This document shows, one piece after another, positions 55,905-64,000 of a stretch of DNA of 64,000 nucleotides. Both the position numbers and the translations under genes were made by a program. The stretch is from positions 65,964,647-66,028,646 of the forward strand of contig NC_087062.1 in the NCBI RefSeq assembly GCF_963678635.1, read 5' to 3'. The notes under the pieces are model-generated. The model worked only from the letters and a program-made list of their open reading frames with translations. It was not told where the DNA came from and ran no database searches. The stretch is from Symsagittifera roscoffensis. Lineage: Eukaryota; Xenacoelomorpha; Acoela; Convolutidae. The stretch's first letter is position 1. Each line of letters opens with the position of its first letter.

Positions 55905-56885
55905 TCAATCTGAACTGTTTCTCAGCTCTTTTTATAAAATTTTCCCAGAGGTTCTTCTTTGTCGAGATCTTTGACGATGTATGTAGAGAATTTGTTTGTA
56001 GATATTGCCGATATTTCAAAAATTTCATCTGCAAATTGTGGTTTGTATCCCTTTCGAAAAGGAATATCATTCTTTGAAATTCCAATTCTATCGCCAATTT
56101 TGAGTTTTGACTTACTATATTTCATGAACAATTTGTTAAAAAAATTGATAAATTGATAAAAAAATGACTATTTTTCACATCTCTCGGAGATTTTCCAATT
56201 AATCAATTTTTGCGACAGCTCAATGTAGAAACAAATTGCTGCAACTTGGGAACAAACTTTTCAACATAATCTTCAAAGTAACAATATTTTATATGTTTTA
56301 AAGACTGAATTGCTCTCTCTGCAAATGCTCTCTCTTTTGTTTCACTCATTGTTGAGTAAAATTCTTTGCCTTTCTCTTTGCAAATTAATTTTTAAAGTTG
56401 CCCCATATTCTGTTCCTTTATCAACCCAAACTTTTTGAGCAGTTATGTTTCGAGAAATCTTTTTTTTTGAAAGCTTGTAAAATTTTTTTGGCAGACTTTG
56501 TTTTCATTGTTGACAACTAATAAATAATTGACTCCATTGTTTTGACTAGCTAACTTGTCTAAAAAAGCCAAGTCCATACACCTAATTTCCTTGATTCATT
56601 TAAAAGCTTGAAGTCTTCGAAAACGCCTCATTGGTGGACGAAACTTTGTATACGATCTCTTGGTTTGTAAGAATTGTTAAGCCTTCTTTTTCGATAAACC
56701 ACTCGCTTTACTCAAAGTTTGAATAGAACAGTACGTAGCTCTACCCCTAGAATACAATCTGTTTAGTCTCATCCTTTCAGATTTTGAAAAGAATCAAAGT
56801 TCCTCGGTCTTTTGTTTTGGCATTCATATTAATAGCAAGTTAAGGAGGAAGCTGAGTTGCTTCCAAAATACTAAAGTAAATATCT
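55905..56885 (-). pseudogene. Maverick integrase (retroviral-type, rve) remnant
   Basis: Fragments in order along the minus strand: SILEATQLPP, then KKAxQFLQTKRSYTKFRPP, MDLAFLDKLASQNNGVNYLL (first Asp), KVWVDKGTEYG (second Asp) and RAFAERAIQSLKHI (Glu). The C-terminal chromo-like/SH3 part is in one frame (56131-55922) with KIGDRIGISKNDIPFRKGYK. DDE residues are still readable but in shifted frames. This type of integrase is diagnostic of Mavericks/Polintons. Confidence 0.75.
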
Positions 56886-57059
56886 GAAAAATCGGTGTTT
56901 TATCGCTTTAGTGGACACACAAAGTCTACAAAAGATTTTTTTTGTAATTCGATTATCTAATATGATATTTTCTGCTGACTTACTTTATTTCTAGGAGAAT
57001 TCAAAACTAAATCAGTAAGATTTTTATTGTTACTCGTTTTCAACCTCGCATTTCCAGCA

Positions 57060-58084
57060 CTGTGAATAGAATCAAAATTTTTTTGGTACAATCTCCTTTT
57101 TTTCTTGCTTTTGTTCCAATTTTCGTTTCTTTTTTGGAAGCGTACTTTGTGATTGATAAACTATGTAAGGAATCAGTGCAAACTGATCCAGACTCTGTGA
57201 ATCGTGTAATGATAAAAAGAGCAATAACAGATACTAAATGTAAATTTTTTGGCGAGCTTAAAACGGTTCTTCTTTTATGCAGTGAAGTCCTTCTTCATGT
57301 GAGTTCTGATATTTCTCTTCGATATTTTACTACGTCTACTTTTCGGAGATCATGTAGCTCGTCTCGTAGCAAATTTACTAGACATTCGCTGAGGAACTCA
57401 ATAAAAGTTTTTGGACAATGGAGGATGAATTGTTTTTGAAGTTTTTGGGAAAATGTTTGAAATATTGGGAGTATAGAGACGTAAAAACTTGATGGAACTG
57501 AACCGCTGTTTGTGCAATATCTGAGCAAATCAACTGTTTTTGGAGTTAAATCAAGGAGTAAATGACCATAAGGAATAGATGTTGCATCTTGATACCACGC
57601 TTTAAATTGTGATCCTAGAACTAGTTGTTGACTTAATGTATTGATTTGTAAAACAACTCTCGGTGATTTGAATAAAACTGTATGTGTATTTCGTAACTCA
57701 TCAACTCTTCCCATTTTTCTTTGATGAAACAAGTTATGCCTGATATATATTGTATTCAATACCATTATTCTGTGTCTTCCAGCAGTAGCAGTTTTTACAA
57801 AGTCAGTTTTTTTTACAAGAGTCATTAAATATTAACAGGTATTTTGGTTCCATTATTGGTAAGGTTCTCAATCAGTTTAAGATCTCCCAAGAAAAAATTT
57901 AAGGTTTTTTCTTTGCATTTGTCCATTAAGAGGTTGATAAGGCTGATAAAAATTTTTTTTTCTCAAATTTTGGTTGAAATGTATCAATTTTTAACCAATC
58001 AAAAATAAGATGCGATTTTCCAGATCCACTCGGTCCGACTAGCGAAATAAAAGTTGGTAATTTGGTACAAATTTTTTTATTCAT
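57060..58084 (-). pseudogene. Maverick packaging ATPase (FtsK/HerA type) remnant
   Basis: ATG at 58082-58084 (MNKKICTKLPTFISLVG) followed by a Walker A motif GPSGSGKSH (about 58020-58046) and LIFDWLKIDTFQPKFE, then a frameshift. The C-terminal two thirds is one frame (57825-57295) with ATAGRHR, NTLSQQLVLGSQFKAWYQDA and PYGHLLLDLTPKTVDLLRY. A basic tail (KYASKKETKIGTKARKKGD) continues in shifted frames to about 57060. Packaging ATPases of this type load DNA into Maverick virions. A central segment between about 57840 and 57950 is shortened. Confidence 0.75.
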
Positions 58085-58439
58085 AGCTTTGTAAAATTGC
58101 TAATCAAACTGTTGCTTCTTCACATGTAGTGGATAACATTATTCGAACGATTGCACAGGCTGGAATTAAAACTATGACAAAAAGTTGGCACCTAAAAATT
58201 AAAAGAGATCTATTACACGTACGTCCAAAAAACTTCCATGATTTTAGTTCATGATTTTTCTCATCAAAACTAAAAATTTTCTAAATTGGCACATTCATCA
58301 CCCATCTCATTTTTGAAATGAAAAAATTGAAAAAGATTATTAATCAATTTTCAAAAACCCAATCTAATACAAAATTAGATATGTAATTTACAATTTATTA
58401 AAAAAACATCGAGTCAATGTTCCGCATGCAAATTTTTTT

Positions 58440-58800
58440 CTTTCTGCACAGTGAAGAGTTTTGCATGACAAAATGGGTAGTTGCTACACCTTCAATCATA
58501 TTCTTCAACTTTGAAAATCAAGTTTTGAAATTTTGGACATGCGTAGTCATCCAAGTTTGTGTCCATCGTTTCCAAAATTTCTGACAGAGTTTTACCTTTT
58601 TCATACCCTTTTGCAAAAAATTTCAGTTTCTGGAGCTTTCAGTTTTTTCAAAGTTTTTTCAAGATCAATATGTTTTTCATGGCCACAGCTCCACTTGATT
58701 CCGTGAAGCTGCTTCGTACACCAAACAGACTGAGATATAGCTTTTAACTTTTTGGGAGGAAGAAAAGAATATCCCGCAGTTTGTCCTTTTTATAAACACC
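58440..58800 (-). pseudogene. Degraded Cys/His-containing coding remnant in Maverick
   Basis: Minus-strand pieces: SFLPPKKLKAISQSVWC, KWSCGHEKHIDLEKTLKKL, then in another frame GKTLSEILETMDTNLDDYAC and CSNYPFCHAKLFTVQKEK. Paired Cys/His residues hint at a zinc-binding protein. I do not recognise the family. Its position, next to the ATPase in the same orientation, suggests a Maverick gene. Confidence 0.35.
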
Positions 58801-59199
58801 TACTTCTTTCCTTATTTTGTTTTCAATACACTCAAGATCCAACACAACTAGACCTATAATGTTAACTAATCTCACGGAAATTTTTGGTTAAAATGACTAG
58901 CAATCGAACAATGCATACACTGTTGAAGCAAAAATTATAATATGTAACAAAAGAGCAATCCAGTCACTTGACCAAGAAAACAAGAACTAGAAAATCAAGG
59001 CAAAACATAACAAAAACCAGGTCCCTTATGCGTAGTAGACTTCACACAAACAACTGCCTCATGTAAAATTGCATGAAGCCTCAATATTTTTGAATTTGCA
59101 AAAAAAGTAGTCTACACAGGAATTTCCGTATCCAATTAGACCTCCAAAAGGAATTTTTGGTCAATTTCTCTCAAACTTATGTTTGGGTCCAAAACAACA

Positions 59200-59440
59200 C
59201 AGGTACAAAGAAGGTAGTTTTATCTTTTTGTTTTTGATGAAAATTCACGAGTAATCAAATCAAAATTTCGGAGAATTTCATTCAGTTTCATAGCGTTCAT
59301 TTTCTACTGTGCTTTCGTCAATAATGAACAAGTTTTTTTGAATTTTTCCACATAAGACAAAACCAAGGAGAAAAAATCAATCAGTTTCTCATACTCGTCT
59401 TTTTCCAACTCAAATTTGTGATTTTTTTCCAAGTGTTTCC
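59200..59440 (-). pseudogene. Possible coiled-coil Maverick remnant
   Basis: Minus-strand reading ELEKDEYEKLIDFFSLVL with SYVEKFKKTCS, a stop, then LNEILRNFDLITREFSSK. Heptad-like spacing of hydrophobic residues suggests a helical protein. No family assigned. Confidence 0.25.
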
Positions 59441-59769
59441 TTTTCTACGATATTCTAGAAGATCTAGTTTTTTAAAAATCTGAACGATAACTTAGAAAAA
59501 TTTTACGTCTTCCATTATGCAAAGTCTACTCAAATTGAGAAATTTGTGATTTTGTATTCAAAGCTTACAATTTTGGTAAAATTTGAAATTCCAAAACTGT
59601 TTGTTAAAATTTCTGGGACGTTTCTTGTTAGACGATATGAAAAAAACCTAATTTATTATGAAATTTCAAAACAAGACTTCTGAAAAACCCAATGTTTCAA
59701 CTCATACTGCTCAGCTCAAAGATTAAAAAAAGATTCAAGAAGATGAATATTTGAATTACATGACTATAA

Positions 59770-60235
59770 TAACAAATTTATTGAACATTACAGATCTCAA
59801 CAAACATAAATCTCCCAAGACTTGGGCGAGTTCTTTGAATTCGTTCAAAGAATAGTTGACATAGGCTTTGCAGTGAAGAGTCGTATCTGAATCTAATATG
59901 ACTTGTTCACGCTGTACTTCTTCATTGTGACACACACCCTTCTCTTCTTGTATGCTGGTGCGTCATACACCGCAAGACAGTTTGCAAGTTCCTGCTCCAT
60001 GGTTGAGTCTTTGTCAGAATAGGATTCCAATACAGGAACAAGTCCAAGGTTTTCAGAATCGTGAATAACAGTATTCCGTATTGCTGATGTCCTTTCTCCT
60101 TCTGTTTCACCAAGATAGACTTGCTAGGATTTTTCCGTTGTAGTGTTTTTGGGACCAAGATAATCTCCCATTTCTTTTTTGATTTTTAGCAAATTCAATA
60201 AAGTTGGGAAGGAGGTCTTTTTGTGAATACATTTA
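59770..60235 (-). pseudogene. Unassigned Maverick-associated coding remnant
   Basis: Minus-strand pieces in three frames: MYSQKDLLPNFIEFAKN, then DSENLGLVPVLESYSDKDS with APAYKKRR, then VILDSDTTLHCKAYVNYSLN and ELAQVLGDLC. The pieces are strongly protein-like but each ends in a stop or shift. Probably one gene of the Maverick; function unknown. Confidence 0.35.
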
Positions 60236-61499
60236 TGATTTGATGCTCAGAGCCAACTGATTAGTAACAGGTATTTCAAAATAATGATATTTGTAATTAT
60301 ATAGAAATTAGTAAACTTAGATGACTCACTGTACATTCCAAATAAGGCTTTATTACCTTAAATGGGATAGTGAGCAGGTAATGAGCCAAATATCGACATT
60401 GCGTAGGTGTTGGAACTACTATATAAGCAATTTAATGTAGATAAAAATCAATTTCAACAAGTAATCGGTGATGACATCTGCTATGTGTCAAGCATATCCC
60501 AATTTTTATTCGAATGATGCAAAATCTTTTTTTTATCTCTGTCTCAGAAAACTTTTATGAAAAAATTCATTGACACACAAGACTACGGTGTATCTAACCA
60601 TTCATCAATCTGCCAGTGGAAAATTGCAAACTTCATTAAGTATTAACCGGATTATTGCTCGATCAAGTTTTGCAGAGATTAGATAAATATCATTTCACTT
60701 ACCAAATTGTTGACTGTATTTACAATTTATACAAATACAGATTTTTTTTCCGATATTATTTCATCAAGAGGTGAAGTCTTCAGTCAATTGAATCGTGCTG
60801 TCAAACACAACTTGAAATGTAGAATACCGGAAAAATTACCCAGTGTTGCAAAGAAACGTCTGCTGAGAAAAAAATTTGAAAGACATTATCTCAGTTCTGC
60901 TCAGAAGCTTGCGTATACCCAGACTCGTGGATCAATTTTTTTGGAAAGAGACTAATTTGTTAAAAATTGTTGATTGTTTCATTGATATTTATGGTTCTTT
61001 AAATAGTGAGCGTATCAATTTTTCAATTAATAATTGAATATTTGTTTTAAAAAACCTTGTCAAAGTTGATTTTTTTTTTCAAATCAAAACCTTTTTAAAC
61101 AAAAAAATTGTAATTTTCAAGTGTGCAAAATTAACTCAGAGTTTTTTCACAAGATGTAAGTTTTAATTTGATTATTTCAACAAGGTTGCAAAAACGAACA
61201 TCACATAAATGCTAGACTTGGATTGGGATGTCCATTTGTGCCAGAAAAACTCCGGAGACTGTTTCTCGTACTTGGATTTGTACTAGCTCAGACAAAAATT
61301 CAACCGAGTACATATGGTTGCTGTTTTGCACTGAGAAGATCATTTTGAGCAATAAGTTGAGTAAAATATTCAGAGTAAAAACAAGATTTACAGTTGAGAG
61401 GGAAGTAGTTGACGGTAGTTAAGTCGAATTTTAAGTATTTAGAGCTGAGAGAGGAGGTAGCTGAGAGAGGAGGGGTACCTTCAACTCGAATGTGTGGGT
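60236..61499. other. AT-rich region with one plus-strand frame
   Basis: Mostly AT-rich with no gene. A plus frame at 60707-60955 has a basic, protein-like end (KLPSVAKKRLLRKKFERHYL). It lies on the strand opposite to the other Maverick remnants and could be a Maverick terminal gene or chance. No terminal inverted repeat could be located by eye. Confidence 0.35.
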
Positions 61500-61690
61500 C
61501 TAACCAATCAGAATTGATTTTCCTTATTTGGATTGTTGTCGCGTCCAATCAGATTTCAGCTTCCTTTTATGGAATTCTTATACAAAAGTCGTATCCAATC
61601 GGAAACAAAGTTCCTTACACCTTTTCGTTTCCAATCACAAAATTGATCATTTTTTCTAGTTGCTGTATCTAATCAGAAGATCCCTTTGAG
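61500..61690 (+). promoter_or_regulatory. Array of CCAAT-like boxes
   Basis: Five copies of (c)(c/t)aatc(a/g)(g/c)a at about 61504, 61546, 61593, 61630 and 61669, spaced 37-47 bp: accaatcagaa, tccaatcagat, tccaatcggaa, tccaatcacaa, tctaatcagaa. Regularly spaced CCAAT boxes suggest a promoter-proximal region (NF-Y-type). The gene it would serve is not evident. Confidence 0.4.
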
Positions 61691-62754
61691 GACTTAAATC
61701 TTCCAACTTAGTCATGATATACACAAGAGCAACCAAAAAAATGAATTACCAAAAGGTGTTTGTTGTGAGAATAAAACTAATGCCGATATGAGTAACAAAA
61801 GAGAGAAAATTAGAACAAATAGCATCTCTGCAGTTTTTCTCATTATTTCAATTGACTTATTTGTATGTAATCAATGAGAAGTTGTTGATTGTTGAGTAGA
61901 TGGTCAAGGTTTTTGATTTTGTTGTAGATTTGAGATGATAACTCAAAGTTGATGATTTTTTCTGAGCAAATCTCTGGAAATTTTATTCCAAACCTTATCA
62001 TGCAGGATTCTGAACTTGAAATTTTTTATAGAAATGAAGAGATAAAGACTTTTCCTGGTTTTGTTTACAAATTTTGACAATCGGGTAAGGAATAAAAAGA
62101 GATTTTGATATATTATCGTAGGTTTTTTTGGTTAGTTTCAAATTTTTGAGATTAATTTTGAAAATTTTCCTTGTCAGGTGGCATTCAGACAGTTATAAGC
62201 AGGCATTTAGACTTCGGGAACTCCATGGTTAGATTGGATAATATTTTTCAGGTGGTATTTAGACTTCTGGGAACTCCATGGTAGATTGGATAATTTTTTC
62301 ATCTTAGCCAAATAGGATGATATCTATTCTGAAAGAAAGATTATCGAGTTTTGAAGTTTTTTTTAAAAATAAAATCAGTTTTTTTGATAAAAAATCTCAT
62401 TTTCTGCTCAAAAACTCTTACCATTGACTTACCATGTACCAAAAAACTAAGTAAAAGACCTTCATTCTACAATCTACACGTAATTAACAATTAGTTTTTT
62501 CCAATTATGTAACGCGCGCGGAGTATTCTGCAAAAAAACTAGACATTTCTTCACGAAAACCAAAAAAATTTCGTTTTTTTTACCATTCTCTTACAATCAT
62601 ACAAACCATAATACCGTAACATTTTTATTCCGTATCCTAAAACATTGCGGAGCCTATACCCATTATGAATACATAGCTGGGAGACCGGATGCACTATTCC
62701 CTATCTTAAAAAATGGGGGTGTCCCACACTCCACGTCTCCTTACACATCTACTA
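61691..62754. other. AT-rich stretch without genes
   Basis: No coding signal. It contains the short tandem duplication at 62205-62310 and a conserved-looking block just before module F2 (agctgggagaccgg, gggggtgtcccacac) that may be the upstream part of the right-end element. Confidence 0.4.
62205..62310 (+). repeat. Imperfect tandem duplication, about 50 bp unit
   Basis: catttagacttcgggaactc with catggttagattggataat is followed by tatttagacttctgggaact with catggtagattggataat. A third partial start (caggtggcattcagac) precedes it at about 62177. Confidence 0.7.
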
Positions 62755-63321
62755 CTCATGTCGCAAGTAAACCGAATTGGCTCCGACTGAATGAGGTACA
62801 AAAACACATGACATGGTGTTCTTCACCCTTGAGCCAATGGTTATAGTGCCTATGTTTCTTAGCCTCATATGTGACTTAAGTATGCGACTGTTATATAGTG
62901 ATTTTATGGCGCTCCTGGGTGGTTTTACGACATTATGACTACGGGATCGAACCCACTTGACACAGCTCCGGGCTACATTCCCATTCTAGAGTACCGTTGG
63001 TATGGTTCAATGGGAACGTGTCCACCTTCTGGTTCTAACGTGATAATGATAGCTTTTTAAGAAAACTCGAGAAAATTGCCCGGTGCGCTTTCCGACACGT
63101 GGCCTAGCTTACCGAGTAAGGGGACAACTAGGGGAACAAAAAACGGGTAAAAGATAAAAAGCAAAACAAAAAACTAAAAATATTAGAAATAGGTAGAAAA
63201 AATCGTTAAAAATTGACGAAAAAGGACGGTGTATTTGATTTTCAGATTAGGTGGATCAAACCTTTATATTAATTTAAATAGTATACTCATACTGTTTTCA
63301 AAAAGACCGATCGTTTCGATC
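62755..63321 (+). repeat. Family 5' module F2
   Basis: 567 bp, the inverted counterpart of 20112-20670. It contains aaaccgaattggctccgac, gagccaatggttatag, atggcgctcctgggtg, gggatcgaaccc, gagtaccgttggtatgg, and an A-rich tract before gatcgtttcgatc (63309-63321). It is followed by a leader homologous to that of the minus-strand element. Confidence 0.75.
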
Positions 63322-64000
63322 AAAAAAGCAAATTTTCAGCAGGTACCCGAATTCGTGGCTTTGAACGGGTTTTCGGATAGGCGTGTGACCAGACAGAAGG
63401 CAAAGTGGTTCGCGGGATCTGAAAAACGAGAGAAGGCATGACTGGGAACCGAACACCAATATGGTTATTAGAACAGTACAACAACAAAAGGGGATCATCA
63501 GGGTGCACTGTTCAACCAAATGGATATCGTTAAAATCCACTTTATACTATAGGAGAAAGGTATAAAAGGGAATGAGCGGCACACCACTGCTTCGCGAAAA
63601 AGTTTTTACATGAGCAGAGCTTGGAAACAGGTTCTACGGACTTTCTCTCGAGATGTATAGCTTATATCGCGCTGAAGGTTTTTTTTCGGCTTGGGGGGGG
63701 GGGGGGGGGGGGGCTAGAAAGGGTGGAGGTTAGAAGGAGGGCTGGTTGAGATAGAGGTTGGTGTTTGGAAATTGTAAGTTGGGGGCTTCTTTACAGTAAC
63801 TATACAATCGATATCGTCGATTTAGTTTTAATCGATAAACTAGAGTCTGGAACGGTGTAGTTAAAGACTCAGAACAAGAGTTGGAATGCGATAGTACCCG
63901 ATAGTAAACTCGAATTAAGGTAGGTAACCTGACCGGATCGGGTGGGGGATCGGAAATAGACTTTTTTGGAACCCAATAGATGAACGCCCCAACAGTACGT
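63322..64000 (+). other. 5' leader of a third family member, cut by window end
   Basis: Aligns with the reverse complement of about 19400-20110: shared tatcgttaaaatccac, ggaaacaggt(t)ctacgg, ttctctcgaga, ttttttcggctt, ggaggttag...ggctggtt, cgtcgatttagtt and ttaaggtaggta. It lacks the 50-bp segment that follows module F in the minus copies. A G21 run (63693-63713) sits where the minus copies have a shorter G-rich stretch. The 14-bp array, if present, lies beyond the window. Confidence 0.75.
63561..63568 (+). promoter_or_regulatory. TATA box candidate in leader of third element
   Basis: TATAAAAG in the context aaaggtataaaaggga. The aligned place in the minus-strand copies reads aaattggataaacgg, so the box is not conserved there. 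Transcription would start about 30 bp downstream if it is used. Confidence 0.4.

Noticed and set aside
57062-57439. Plus-strand 125-residue frame with hydrophobic start, possible membrane protein
   Set aside because: It is antisense to the readable C-terminal part of the Maverick ATPase.
61228-61672. Plus-strand frames near 61.2-61.7 kb as a host gene
   Set aside because: No domain, no codon pattern, and the second overlaps the CCAAT-like array.

Overview
This window is animal (metazoan) DNA built almost entirely from large, decayed transposable elements. I see no intact host gene, no rRNA or tRNA gene and no CRISPR array. The residents are Ty3/gypsy-type LTR retroelements with two-knuckle gag proteins, a Penelope-like reverse transcriptase fragment and a Maverick/Polinton remnant. 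That mixture is typical of invertebrate genomes; I cannot name the lineage from sequence alone. Long G/C homopolymer tracts recur throughout.

Layout. (1) 1-20111, minus strand: a Ty3/gypsy element whose pol runs off the left edge (integrase zinc domain, RNase H, RT, protease, gag, long leader). The part from mid-pol to the 5' boundary is present three times in tandem (3025-8737, 8738-14397, 14398-20111; about 5.7 kb each). Each unit holds a gag, a protease stub, a roughly 40-unit array of a 14-bp repeat and a small leader ORF. (2) 20112-21403: a 5' module shared, inverted, with 62755-63321, then unassigned sequence. (3) 21404-45495, plus strand: a second, diverged element of the same family. 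A 0.75-kb direct repeat lies at each end, with a leader carrying a CCGGAGGGGTCC-like motif array, then gag, protease, RT, RNase H, DD35E integrase, an acidic tail and a macrodomain. A very long accessory reading region follows (34904-43768), with a coiled coil and an SGNH/GDSL hydrolase domain. If the direct repeats are LTRs, this is a 24-kb giant retroelement. (4) 45660-46340: a Penelope-like RT fragment. (5) 46390-53335: a second, truncated copy of the accessory region. (6) 53340 to about 60.2 kb, minus strand: a Maverick remnant (major capsid, minor capsid, penton-like, integrase, packaging ATPase and unassigned genes). (7) 60.2-62.75 kb: AT-rich sequence with a CCAAT-like array and a short tandem repeat. 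(8) 62755-64000, plus strand: the 5' end of another member of the first Ty3 family, leaving the window.

How the parts work together. In an intact relative, gag would form the particle and bind RNA through its zinc knuckles. Protease would cut the polyprotein, RT/RNase H would copy the RNA and integrase would insert the DNA. The macrodomain and SGNH enzymes encoded downstream of pol are not standard Ty3/gypsy equipment and are the most interesting part of the window; their role is unknown. Every gene here carries at least one frameshift, nonsense codon, deletion or catalytic substitution, or is cut by a boundary, so the window is a record of past elements and not an active one.
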